Assembly: GCA_021234155.1 (NCBI GenBank) | Contig: JAJEKV010000051.1 | Location: forward strand, 9,568,105 to 9,632,104 | Reading direction: 5' to 3' | Length of the DNA: 64,000 bases | From: Isoetes taiwanensis | Lineage: Eukaryota > Streptophyta > Lycopodiopsida > Isoetales > Isoetaceae | Shown here: positions 48,775-59,905 of the stretch, piece by piece | Layout of the letters: each line of letters begins with the position of its first letter | Numbering within the stretch: position 1 is the stretch's first letter | Made by a program: the position numbers and the translations under genes | Notes under the pieces: generated by a model | What the model was told of the DNA's origin: nothing | Seen by the model: only the letters and a program-made list of their open reading frames with translations | Database searches by the model: none

Positions 48775-49230
48775 TAGCAGCTGCTTCTTTCATGTTGCAT
48801 GCTAGTGTATTTCCAGACCTTTCCTCGTACCAATTCCATATCATTTGCAAATCAGTACATTCTATCAGGCAGTGCTCCAAGGTTTTGTCACTTGCTTTGC
48901 ATGCAGGGCACAATGGACCCACTCCTTCTTTATACCTTGTAACTTTTGTATTCACCTGAAGGACTCTATGCACAACTTGCCACATAAATGAGCACACCCT
49001 TTGGGGGATGAATTTTAACTAGACTCCCTTCCACACAGATATTTGTAAGCTGACTTCATGAATGGCCCTGTTAGAAGGGAAAGATAAGGAACCCATGTTG
49101 GTCCTTGTACAATGTATGTGGTCTGGCAAAACTGTTGATATACATTCCCACATTGCTCTGTCATAATGTTGTAACCCAAATTTCTTTTTAAACTCTGCCC
49201 ATCCACCTAGCTGGTTGCTCTTGTACAATG
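48775..49230 (-). mobile_element. L1-type LINE relic with RT zinc-binding domain
   Basis: The minus-strand translation reads GGWAEFKKKFGLQHYDRAMW, then after shifts FMWQVVHRVLQVNTKVTRY, CPACKASDKTLEHCLIEC and WNWYEERSG. The C-x2-C...H-x4-C pattern is the zf-RVT domain at the end of plant L1-type polymerases. Only this C-terminal part is present. It differs from the microsatellite-tailed LINE family. Confidence 0.75.
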
Positions 49231-49499
49231 ATGCACAATACTTTATGCCAAAGTCGATCCTCCTTCTTACTACACATGCATCTGCTATGAAAGTAAGATT
49301 GAAATCAAGGAAATCGAACTCCTTGCAATGCCTCGATCGAATATGAGACTATAAGATACCATCTGAGTGCAAGTAGAATTCAGTCCACTAGATACTTCAA
49401 AGTCAATCTCGCTTCCTGCAGTGGCGAGAATTCAAAACGAAGTTCGGATACTGAATTGAATGCAGTTGTGTCAAGCAAGTAACAATGTCTCACACATTT

Positions 49500-50147
49500 T
49501 CTATTGTCTTCCTCATCTCAGTTATGTTGTACATATACATCTTACTACACACCACGATGAAAATATGCAGAAGAAGCTCCTACAACTGTTGTAGAAAGGA
49601 AAGTAAATTCCTTTGAAACTCATTCTGCATGGGATCTGGCACTGGATAAAAGTTTTGCTGCAGAACATGAGCCACAAACGGATGCAATTGATGAAGTTGA
49701 CAAAAAAACCCTGGATGCTGAACAAGATGCAGCCTGCTTTTTGGAATTATGTATATCTATTTTCCGTCCATTTATCTAGAGTAAAATCAGTAATAGGTAT
49801 CTTTTTGAAAACCGTGTGTTTTTCCTTCCGGCATCCCATGTGGAGCAAAATCCCTGAACGTTGTTTGTTGCCGAGCAACAGAACTCTTTGTGTGTACGGT
49901 TGCTTCATCCAACTACAATGAATAAAAAAGTGCAGCAGAAACAATAGGATTTAGTGTAAAAATACTTATAAATATGCTCTAGAATAGAAATGTTGGCCCA
50001 ACTCCCTTGAGGAAGTCGCTGGTGAATCGATCAACGACTATAGAAGCCCTTCAAGAAGAATATATATAACTTTGTTGTTTTAAGAAACAAATTAAATAAA
50101 GAACACAGAACACCTCCTCTTGTTAATCCCAGGTCTTTTGAAGCTAC
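49500..50147. other. Mostly non-coding, one plus-strand coding-like piece
   Basis: At about 49565-49760 the plus strand has an open frame without ATG (VERKVNSFETHSAWDLALDK and DAIDEVDKKTLDAEQDAACF). It is acidic and coding-like in composition but unrecognised. It opposes the direction of the neighbouring exon remains. Confidence 0.3.
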
Positions 50148-50330
50148 CTGGTTTTTTGCTTGATAAGCCTATAATTGGCACTATAAATCCATGTGCCTTG
50201 CTAAAAGTGGGATTCTTGCATTCCATCTGTAATAAGTAATTTTTGTTCTTTATGTTCTTTATAGAGTTTGATATATGTTGTTCTTTATATAAAACTTTTG
50301 TATACGTTTTATAAATTACAAGAAACTTAT

Positions 50331-50352
50331 CGCGGCGGCCAAGGCCGCCGCG
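50331..50352. repeat. Perfect GC palindrome
   Basis: A 10-bp arm CGCGGCGGCC, a 2-base loop AA and the inverse arm, standing in AT-rich sequence. There is no CTRR terminus or T-run after it, so neither Helitron end nor terminator is supported. Confidence 0.8.
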
Positions 50353-50394
50353 AACGTTTCTCTTTTTCAACTCCCTCTAAAGGTTCACTTGGCC

Positions 50395-50476
50395 AGACGA
50401 GTAGAATTAAGTTCATTTGGCGCTCCCTGACTCTAGACGAGTAGAATTAATGATTCACTTGGCGCTCCCTGATTCT
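50395..50476. repeat. Tandem duplication, about 41-bp unit
   Basis: Units 50395-50434 and 50435-50476 both contain AGACGAGTAGAATTAA and TTGGCGCTCCCTGA. Confidence 0.8.
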
Positions 50477-50722
50477 GCAGGTCATGGGGGAAGCAAGAAT
50501 GGCTTCCCCCATTCTGTTGTCCATTACATCACTAAGCAGATAAATTGAATCGAACACCGAATTGGCCAAAAATTAAAGGCATTAAATAATTGAGCAGTCA
50601 AGTTAAGAGGACAGAGATGAGTTGTTGGTTCTCAGACGCAGTTGTTGATGCCAGGAAAAGTTCTTTATTTTTTGTTCTTTTTTCATGGACTTCAATGATT
50701 AATGCTATTTTAGTCATCGACA

Positions 50723-51112
50723 TTGCCTGGATTGAAGGACAACCTCAAATCTTGGAGTCTGGCATATGGATTAAGTCATCTTTGTCTTTTGCATATGCAT
50801 TCGAGCATTTGCAGATGACAGACAATAGATGAAATGCCTGGATTGAAGGACAACCTCAAATCTTGGAGTCTGGCATATGGATTAAGTCATCTTTGTCTTT
50901 TGCATATGCATTCGAGCATTTGCAAATGACAGACCAATAGATGGAAAGGAGTTTGTCTTTAGGGCCTTATAGAATTATGACTATCAAAAGGAGTTTGTCT
51001 TTAGGGCCTTATAGAATTATGACTATCAGTAATGATTTAGTTGGTATAAAGTTTCAGAACTGTAAGCTTAGTAATGGTGAAGTTGGTATAAAGTTTTAGA
51101 ACCAAAGCTTTA
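50723..51112. repeat. Three consecutive tandem duplications
   Basis: A 112-bp unit is repeated at 50723-50834 and 50835-50946. A 42-bp unit is repeated at 50945-50986 and 50987-51028. A different 42-bp unit is repeated more loosely at 51029-51070 and 51071-51112. The first two pairs are nearly identical, so they are recent. Confidence 0.88.
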
Positions 51113-53149
51113 GTTGCTACTTTCTAGCAGGTTGGCTTGCAATATATATGTATGTGCTTCTCTTTCTTATGCAGGAAACAACCCATCCATTATGTAACTT
51201 TGTAAATGTTACATGATCTTGATGCAAATATTTAATTGACATTTCAAAAGCAAAAGTGTTCTCTAGATTCGTGTCCCTTGGAGTTCATAGAAACAATTTG
51301 AGTTTCTTTGCAATTTCAAAGGAGGACATTGCAAGAGAAGCTCAAGCAACATTTAGCTAGCAAATTAGTCCTGATGATGCTGGAACTGCACAGGTAGGCA
51401 GCGTATATTGTGGACATTTAAAACACTGTCATAACCAAAGCGCAACGGGCGTTTGCAATGGTCTTTTGAAACACATATGCTCAAGATCTTAAGGACTATC
51501 ATTTTGAGGCTAGATCAAAGGATGTCAGTAACGTGTTTAAATTCTGAGTTTCCAAAAAATGGAACAAAGTTGTCTATGAAATGGACCAAGAAGTAAAGGA
51601 TAATCCAGCAGTGCTCAGACCACTGTTTTTGAAGCTACAAACTACACCACTAAGCAATTAAGCAACATCGTGTAGCACCATACTAACTTTGCAACTACAG
51701 TAACAGGAAAACACAGCAACGCCTTAACTGGTTAAGCAACTACATGACGTACTATACTATGCATGTGAGCATGTGATGCTGCTTGAGAAGGAGAGCTCGG
51801 TTTGGCCCTAATTCAGAATTAACCAATTGAAGAAGAAAGCAACAAAGTAGATATGATTAAAAATAGGAAACTTTGATTTCCTTATACCTTGAGATTATAC
51901 CTTGAGATGATGGGAGAGAATACATAATTGAGAACTCAGATATTCAAGGAGGTCTGTATCTTTTAATAATTGAAATTGCATTGTCCTTGGAAACCCTTCA
52001 TTAGATAGCATGAAGGTGGGATAGTTTTGCAAAATGTACCTGCAAAAATGTTAAAAAGTAATCTAAATTTGGATAAGGTCATCCCAACCAATCTAGCAAA
52101 TTCTATGCCTGGAAAGGAGCATGAAGCTGGGATTCAACCCAAACATGAAGCTGCTACTCCCTGGAATTCTACCATTTGAAAGCCCTGCAAGAAAATAAAT
52201 CATGGACGATAGAGGAGGATATGTGTGGAGTGATCAAACGTATCATTCTGCAAGGGATTGGCAAGTAACTGCAACACAACCTAGAGTTCTAAAGCTCACT
52301 CCGACTCAAATGAATTTCTTGCAGGCACATATCCTCAGATTTGACTCCAATCTAAATGCTTTTCCTGCAAGCAAATCATTCAAACATTCTAAAGATTTTT
52401 AGTTAACCCATGAAATCATAACCATGAAACTTTCAGAGATTTTAAGCCATGAAAAAAGATTCGCACCAAATCATGGAACCTTGCAGAATCAACTCCAAGA
52501 GAAAAGATGCATGTAAAGGCCAGATATAAATGCAAGCTTTGAAATGGGCATTTTAAGCAATATGAAGATATGAACTGCCAGATATGAAGCGAATAATTGG
52601 GCCACTGGTATAGCAGACTCCCTAGAAGTTTTAAACTCATTTACCTCATCTATTTTCAATGCATCTCTCACTATTAGTTTCAACATGCATCTCTCACTCT
52701 TACTTTCTATTTAACTCTGTAAGAAACTTGGCTCACGTTTGTAAATAGTGATTCAAAAGCAAGAACCTAACAAAAAATAGTATAAAAACCCCAATATGAA
52801 AGTCTGTAAATCTGTGTTCTTAAGCTTCAATGAAAATCCAGCACAGATGAAGGTTGAATTTAAAGGGAATAAGATGGAGACTGTTAGTAAAGAAATAGAC
52901 AATAAAATCGGAAAGAGGAGGAAAAAAAACCCTTTCGGATTAGCCGAAAATGCCCAGAATCAACCCCAAATTGGAGTAAAAAAAACTACCTGAATGTCAA
53001 ATCCAAAGGTCTAGCACATTGTTGCGCTAACAATTTAGCGTCGTTCTTTGAATCTTGAAAAGAATCCGGGGCGTTCTTTGGATCACGAAAGATTCCTAAA
53101 GCCATTTTAAAGGAATGGAAAAATGATGAAAGGAGGAGGCATCTCGGCT
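51113..53149. other. Intergenic, nothing recognised
   Basis: Small ORFs only (for example 52202-52402 and 52796-52993), none with family features. Confidence 0.35.
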
Positions 53150-54045
53150 TTGTAGGAACGTCTGCAGCAAATTATGCTGGATTTAATCCTTGCTCCTGCT
53201 GAGAGAAGGCCATGGATCGTACTGACCTCTCCTGTAAGCAAGCAGCCGCGACAAATCAAAACGAGCAGTCCCTCTAAGAAGAGCTCTACTATGACACACC
53301 TGAACATGAACCCATGAAATCCACAGGAAGACATTGCCCTATCTGCAATCCACAACTCCACGGCTTGAAATCTTTGCTTCAAACTGCTTTCGGGTTAGAC
53401 AATCCAAATTGAACTAAAAGGCGACGTTTTCTTAAAAGGGATAGTTTAAGATCTTTCTTAAAATGGAACTGTAGTAACTTGTGGAGTTACGGTGGCGGTT
53501 TAAGATGGACTAAGAGCCTTGTTAAAAGTATAATTTGAAAAGTTCAGTGTAGAAGAATGGTCTTGAGTATGATCTAGACAAAGTAGAAATTACTCTGCCA
53601 TTTTGCCCTGGCTAGCTTCAATCGATGCCATCAATCTTTGTAGCTGGATGTATCTTTGCCGATTTGCCCTGCTGGGTTGAGCTTGTCCTCAAAGACCCGA
53701 TTCTTTAAACCATCTGTAAAAGCTATAACTGAGTCCTAAAGCATAACCGCAGACTGATTTCTGCAAAACCCTGACGCAGGTATGAATTCTAACTTGGTTG
53801 CTGTTAAGAAAAAAAGAAAAGCGGAGCCTCAAGTTATTCAAGCCGATTCTATTTACAAATCCGAGGCTCTTTTGATCGAACTTCTCTCTTCTACAGTCGG
53901 ATTACCCCATACCTGTGTGCCGGGAAGCTGCCGCCATATCCGACCTTCACTATATGCTCCAGGAACTCCCTGATATGCAACCCTTAGAGTAGATCCATGG
54001 CTGGGTGGATTGGACAGGTCAGAAATAGAAGGGGCGAGGAAGTGG
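53150..54045 (-). pseudogene. Chimeric pseudogene: arogenate dehydratase joined to VPS15
   Basis: On the minus strand, [16 protein letters not shown] (about 53960-54010) is the opening of the prephenate/arogenate dehydratase domain, the last step towards phenylalanine in plastids. A GT donor at 53912 and a CAG acceptor at 53384 bound a candidate intron. After it come FEA and FQAVELWIADRA, again dehydratase. At about 53330 the sequence switches to CVIVELFLEG and, one frame over, FDLSRLLAYRRGQYDP. That is the kinase-domain end of VPS15, a regulatory subunit of the class III PI3-kinase complex. Frameshifts occur in both parts and most of each protein is missing. Two unrelated genes on one strand joined within an exon suggests transposon-mediated fragment capture. 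Confidence 0.72.
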
Positions 54046-54329
54046 AGAGCAGACATTCGACGGAGGAGATTCATTCCAATCAGATAAGAATAAAAACGTG
54101 GCATCCTTAGATTTTTTCTTTTTTCTTGAATTTGGAAATGCAATGGGCGCATACGTGTCAGGGCCAGGGCTGCGCTCAGCCCAGAAAAATTACCTCCTAT
54201 TTTTTTAAAAAACAAAAATGATACTGCTTTATATATGGAATGATATGCAACTTTATGGCCGGCCATGCTAAAAGATTATAAGGAAAAAACAAGTGCATAT
54301 CTAATTAGATGTACGTTGTATATCTAGCT

Positions 54330-54560
54330 AGAATCCACATGAATACGAATATTTTTCCTCAATGTCTAATATTGGGCATTGAAGGATTATATGCTCTTCA
54401 TCTTCTATCTCTTATGCTCCGTAGGATCTACATGTTTCGATTTTTCCACAGTTTGTTATACCATCTACCCACTTTCCACTTCCAAGTGATGTGCACTCAA
54501 TTCCTCCATGCTTTCCTTCAAGGAAATATTTGCATTTACATGTTCGTGGAGAAGGTGTTG
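54330..54560 (-). mobile_element. LINE relic, zinc-knuckle part
   Basis: The minus-strand translation shows CKYFLEGKHGGIECTSLG, GKWVDGI and EIEDEEHIILQCPILDIEE, a plant LINE C-terminal knuckle. It resembles the relic at 12490-12775 in the block before the knuckle. Confidence 0.55.
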
Positions 54561-55686
54561 TGAGAAAGCCCATAGGCTGGATATTGCCTCAGTCACACGC
54601 CACAGATACACAGCTCCCAAATGTTGAAACATCTAGATGCTATTCATAGATATTGCCTCAAGGTCACATGCCATAAATACACAGCTCCTGAAAGATCTAG
54701 ATGGCTTTTCATGAATTAACCTAAAGCAGTCTCAACATTGATCGCTCCAAAACTTGTGGTTTTTGTTGTGTGGTTTAGCTAGTGATCACTCTTAAACTTG
54801 TGGAGTTTTTTGTATTTATTTTAGTGCTTTTATGGAGTTAATTCAGCGGGGCAAGGCTGCCCTCCACCTTTTATCGCCATTTTCTTTACATCCTTAATGA
54901 CAACCACCACTATTAAATGAGTAGAAAAGTTGAAAAAGATAGATTCAAGTTTTGTTCGTTCCATTAATGCATTTGGTAGCTTTGCAAGTAAAAGCAATTC
55001 ATATTAACAATGTAAGTGTAAGCTAGATATTATTTTGCTCGCCAAAGCACGCCACATGCAGACTTGGCCAAAGATTTGTTGTGCTTGATTTAATTTTACC
55101 TCAAATTTTGCAAGCTTTTACCCCATAGAATTGATCCTAGCTTACATTCACATTTCAAGATTTGTACTTAAATACATTCTGCATACCATCCTTGCCTCCA
55201 ATGCATAATAATGGCGTCGGCACGAATTCGTCCCCAAATTGCATCCGAAAATGCAATTCCTGTGGGTTTAGGTCTACGTTGTCGAACTCGTAATAAATAA
55301 AACAATGGCTATCTTCTCGTCACTTTATGTAATAGGTGAAAATTTATTGACATATTCGCTTTCTTACTTTCTACAATTCATGTGATATGGTTGGGTGGTC
55401 GTTTCATCGAGTAATGTATCTAACAATATCATGGTTGGGTGGTCATTTCATCTAGTGGCGTATTTTGGTGGTGCCATGTGGCATCGTCAATATACTGGAT
55501 GTTAATTGAGCCAAAAAAAAATCCTGGTTACCTATTAATCCGCTTGGAAACTAAAGAAAGCAATAGATGTAACCCTAAAATGCTCCTAACCAAATATACA
55601 ACTTGTTCGTGATTCACCAATTTGTAGCCCAACGCTAATGTCAGTACCAAACCAAAAATCACGTTTCAAGTTGACTTATCCTCCTT
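54561..55686. other. Intergenic, nothing recognised
   Basis: Near 54585-54690 the phrase AGATATTGCCTCA...CACATGCCA...ATACACAGCTCC recurs once, about 65 bp apart. At 55385-55470 the phrase ATGGTTGGGTGGTC-TTTCATC occurs twice. No gene. Confidence 0.4.
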
Positions 55687-55840
55687 TTTGGGTTACCCCT
55701 AGGGGGCAAACCCCCGCTTTTGTGGGTTTGTGGCATATCCTAGGTATATGCAGGAATAAATCTAGGATATGCTGGTGACTGCTCCAAACCCATTGTTCCC
55801 TGTAAACTGGCGGTCACCTGCATTGTGGGTCGCTCATGTT
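55687..55840 (+). repeat. Short repeat upstream of the CDSP32 pseudogene (copy 2)
   Basis: Homologous to 34709-34855, with an extra GC-rich insertion (CTAGGGGGCAAACCCCCGC). It ends about 105 bp before the candidate start codon at 55947 and has the same orientation as that gene. Confidence 0.6.
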
Positions 55841-55946
55841 TGAACTGCCCAACCCGCGATCAATCCTTACAGATATGGCGTCCGGGCCGTAGCAGCACTC
55901 TTGTTGCCCTCTTTGCCTCACCGGACCTTCACAAACGGTACATTTT

Positions 55947-57887
55947 GTGCCAAATTTACCTCAAATGCCCTGTTTCTTCCCCTTTCTCACAAATCCAGCA
56001 GACAGATTTCAATCTCGGCCTCTGTCGCTACAATATAGGACAAGAAAACAGAAGGCGAAAAAAAAACATGCAAAAGATCCGTTTCCAATGATATCTACAA
56101 TAGAAGAATTCGAAGCGACTCTTAATGGGGCGAAAAACAGGTTAGTTGTGATAGAATACACAGCAAGCCATGGCGTGAATAGCAACAAGATTTATCCGGC
56201 TATGGCTTTGAGATTTGAACCGAAGCAAAGATTTGAGCGGTTTTGTGGTGCCGCACATTTGCAAGAGATCTGTTGGCTCCTCGTTACCGCTGTGGAGATC
56301 TGCGGTTGAATGTGCAAACCTGAAGTAAGCCCTGAATAGTTTGTTTTGTAGGATCATTTTGATCGCCTGAGTTTTGCTGAAACTTTGCCGGATTTCTGGC
56401 CGCTTGCAAATTGGACAGAGGGGCAAATCAAAGTTTTGGAAGGAGTAATTTGAATCACCTTAAAATTTCTGCATGAAATTTTCAGTGACTGGCGAGGTCC
56501 GCGGCGGCGAGCAGCGAAAGCCGCCAGTCTGAAAATTTCATCAAATTTTACGGTGATTCAAATTCTCCAACGAAATTTTATCCAGCTTCAAATTTTTGCC
56601 CGTTTTGAGGAGATTTTCATATCTGTAGCATGTTTTTTCCTTCAGTTTTGCTTTCCGAAGTGGATCATTGGATTTTTGTCTCACTAACTCTGCTGCTGCC
56701 AGATTAAGGACGAATAAAAGCACAAAAACAAGCACGGATCCAGATTCTGCTGCAAAAAAAAGCACAAAGCAAGATTCAGCTGCACCGAAGGAAAAAAAAA
56801 GCAAAAAAATAGGATGTCTTATGTTCTATGCACAAACTTGCTCTGTCTATGTCGGTTGAATGCTCCAGAACTTGGATATGGCTAGCCCCCATCAAGAAAC
56901 AGAGCGTGTTCCGATGGCAAACCAAAGAGCTTCCGATGGCTGGGCGTTAAACAGAGTTTGGAGGTGAGGCGGCGCCGCCCAAGAACGCCGACACAAGGTC
57001 ACCAAAGTTTTTCACTTCTTAAAAACTTGTTGAATAAGGGCGTAATTTGAAGGTGGTTAAAATTTCGTTGTTTAAGCCTACCATCAAACAGGTACTTTGG
57101 TACCTTATTCGTGCTTATTCAAGGTCCACTTCTATTAACGCCCTTTAAGTTGTCTATGCATCCAGGTAGACTCAGGGACCATTTCTTAAATGAGCGGCAC
57201 TGGTAGTGGTAAAATGAGCAGTAGCAGTAGCCGTGGAGGCCAAAAAGACATTAAGTCGGAGCTGTCCATATGTGGTCTTTAGGTTAATATTAGGCGATGA
57301 ATATGATGATACAAAGGAACTCTGCCGAAGAGCAAATATAACAACGGTACCATATATATTTTATAAAAATGAAGAGGTAGTGCACGAAGAAGAAGGAATG
57401 GATGAAGATATGCTTCTTAGAGATGCTGTATTATGGAGAGACAGGAAATTTAATCCGGCAGCTATGGCACGGCAGATGTAGAAGAATTAATATACCAGAG
57501 TGCAAATGGAGATGGCAGATTACTTGTGATAGATGTAGGGCTTAAGCACCGCGGCCCCGTGTAAAGGTTTATCCTACTGTGGTAAAACTTGCTAGGAAGA
57601 TGCAGGATACTGCCATTTTTGCTAGATTGGATGGGGATGAAAGTGAAGATTGTATGGAGTATTTGAGGAATATCAACATTATGGAAGTTCGTGCCTTTGT
57701 TTTCATCAAGAATGGTAAGATCTGTGGTAGATATATTGGTTATAGCAGAGGCGAAGTTATTGGAGATATCCTCAGTTCCTACCTTTGTTTTCATCAAGAA
57801 CAGTGAGATTTGTGGTAGATATGTTGGCTCTAGCAGAGGCGAACTTATTGGAGAGATCCTCATGTACCAAGGAGTGAAAATAACTTA
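55947..57887 (+). pseudogene. CDSP32: CDSP32-like chloroplast thioredoxin pseudogene
   Basis: CDSP32 is a plastid stress protein of two thioredoxin folds that reduces peroxiredoxin. Here the first fold reads ISTIEEFEATLNGAKNRLVV and ASHGVNSNKIYPAM (to about 56205). After about 1 kb of intron-like sequence come VVFRLILGDEYDDTKELCRR and NEEVVHEEEGM (57245-57450), then after a frameshift ADVEELIYQSANGDGRLLVI. The second fold should carry CGPC. Here the first cysteine codon has become arginine (HRGPV) and a base is lost right after it, shifting the frame to [20 protein letters not shown]. About 100 bp coding for FVFIKN...GRY...GE.IGDIL is duplicated in tandem at the end (57685-57770 and 57783-57870), before MYQGVKIT and a stop. 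The upstream 45 residues could be a transit peptide. The active site is lost and the gene is broken. Confidence 0.85.
56442..56568. repeat. Inverted repeat (hairpin) in the CDSP32 intron
   Basis: The arms at 56442-56494 and 56522-56568 are inverse repeats over about 50 bp with a few small gaps (GGAG...TTTGAATCACC...AAAATTT...TTTTCAG...CTGGCG). The 27-base GC-rich loop contains GGTCCGCGGCGGCG. It could fold as an RNA stem or be a small foldback element. Confidence 0.75.
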
Positions 57888-59905
57888 GTTCACTTTCAAT
57901 TCTTACCATGGTGTATATTCTCTATGTCAAGGTGGAAAGATTCTTCTATAATTTATACAAGCGATATGACGACCTATATTGATTCAAACAAAGGAATGAA
58001 TATTTGGTGTTTGGTGATTCCTGAAGAACATGGAATTTTCAAAGAGGAGAGGTTGTTGAGAATTGACTGCTCTTTTATATATATGTATTATATAAAAATC
58101 CCTTGGGCATTTCCGCTGTGGAAGGGCGAGGTACAAGGTGAGGTGGTGGATGAGGCTTGGAGGCAATTGAGTCCATTGCCAAGCCTTGCATCTCGACCAT
58201 TACAACATGTAGAAGCGCAAGGGGTTACCGAGCCTTGCACCGCATCCCTTACAAAACGTAGAAGCCCACAAGAACTTATTTATAAGACGTGAAATGGGCT
58301 TCTAGAAATTAGGTTCACGTTGTAGTGAATTACTCTTCATGCTTTAAAAATAGCGTAATTTCATGGACAAAAGATATGTAATATGCTTGGGAAGCACTTC
58401 AATTAAAAAAAAGCCATCCTCAATCATTTCAGCCTCTCACACATTTATGATCCTTTTTTTACGATGGCTCTTGTTCTTTTTGGGCAAACCCTAGGGCTGG
58501 AGGGGTCGAAAATAGAATGTGCCACGTACGTATCAAAGAGGAGGTATAGGTTTGACAATGAAACTTAAAGGAGGGTCGAGATTCAATATGGAGGCACTTC
58601 CCATTCTGGAGGAATAAATTGAATGAATTTCTGCTCCGATAAGATTAGAAGGTCCAGGAGTAAGCGCCTCTGAAAGAGGCATAGAATTAAGGCTGATTGA
58701 TCTTCTCGGTGATAGTCGAGAACTGGTATTCTTTGCAACAGGTGTTTTGGGTGCCCAGAAGATGAGGTTTCAAAGCAGCATTCATGGCCCCGAATTCCTT
58801 CAATCCAGCAGTATTTGAGCCCTTTTCAAGGATCTTTCACCTCTGCGTCAACATCATTGTCTGTTTCCTCGAGTTAAAGCACTTTTCAGGCTTATGGTTT
58901 ATTTTTTGTTGTTTCTTGCAGAGAGGCCCACAAACACAAACAGAATGCCCTTGCATACTTGATGTAAGAGCCCGTGACATAGCCGCATTGCTTAGGGTTT
59001 TAGGTCTAGAATAAGGGGCAAACCGTTCTCCTCACTGTGTTCTTCAAGCATCAACAAAGTCTTGCATCCGATTGCTCTTGCTATGTTCTTTAGCTCCGAC
59101 AAACCTCTTTCATCCGATTTCTTACAGTTGAAGTGGTGCATAGACTTACTGGACCCCTTTATTTGCATTGAAAGAGAAGATTTTTTACATTCAGTAAGAC
59201 ATTGTTTTCGAACTTTTCTCTGATATAAAGATTCGAAGGACCTTGGATTATCTAAGTCTTTTGCTCTTTCTGAATTATTTTCTTCGTCTTTCTATTGTTT
59301 GCAGGGGTTTTGTTACAGAACGAGCTAATATATTATGGAAAGATATCTATTATATTGTGGCTCGGATATCTATTATATAATCTCTGGATTTGTGGTAGAA
59401 ATATGTGGAACGATGGCTCTGACATCTATTATGTGGATCTGTGGTAGAAATATGTGTAGCAAGATGATTGATGATTGATTTGAGTACAAGAACTGGTTGA
59501 ACTACCTTATCGTAATCCTACTGAAAAGCATTGCACTTGGTTAGAACAAGTTGCCACAGTCTGGTTCTTTACTTGATTTCATGAATTAACCCTTATTTTC
59601 TGCAAGGTTTTTGATCGGCCTAAATATCTCTGTTTGTTCGCAGACAGGGAGGCGACATCAACCTTGTGTCTATTTGGACAGAGGCCCATAGTTGTGCTGA
59701 AAAAGTGACATTAACATTGTCTTGATTTTAGGATCTGCATTGGTTGGCAGATAGATACAAAGCTATGAATCTTGCAAGGATCGAAAACAATGTATCCAAA
59801 TACATGCTTGGTTTATATAAACATGCTTGATATTACAAGGCTCTTCAATGCTAGAGCCCATTATATCAATATCCCATTTGTTTTTAGGTTTACTATTAAC
59901 GTAAT
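57888..59905. other. Intergenic with unsupported ORFs
   Basis: At 58590-58790 a plus-strand frame reads APIRLEGPGVSASERGIELR and ELVFFATGVLGAQKMRF. It looks coding-like but is unrecognised and carries stops. Near 58145-58270 a short module (GAGCCTTGCA, AGAAGC) recurs. Nothing else. Confidence 0.3.

Larger units (their letters stand above)
42700..50226 (-). pseudogene. Scattered exons of an unrecognised gene with coiled-coil, Cys-rich and FCP1-like parts
   Basis: Minus-strand exon-like pieces, from the 5' side: 50148-50226 (NPTFSKAHGFIVPIIGL, AG and GT borders), about 49800-49912 (VARQQTTFRDFAPHGMPEG), 48247-48340 (DIKARAIAVAIWRALDLHTY, AG and GT borders), about 46000-46080 (MEEDKQNMIDKEKG), 45640-45870 (TVDWLSFYEHASSSSRSKKM with an acidic tail), 44890-45140 (coiled coil), 44540-44880 (LPEGAIVMSNMKDSV and a Cys/His patch CPFC-like...HLPCCLAHFR after a shift), 43190-43640, and 42860-43100 (ILVLRPRALEFLEWCVEHF, resembling the FCP1/NIF phosphatase fold). 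The HAD nucleophile position reads YKLEGVL, so catalysis is unlikely. Frameshifts and two LINE insertions argue for a pseudogene. Treating all pieces as one gene is my inference from strand, order and composition. Confidence 0.45.

Noticed and set aside
50331-50352. GC palindrome as a Helitron 3' hairpin
   Set aside because: No CTRR follows at 8-12 bases on either strand, and the flanks do not match the two Helitrons.
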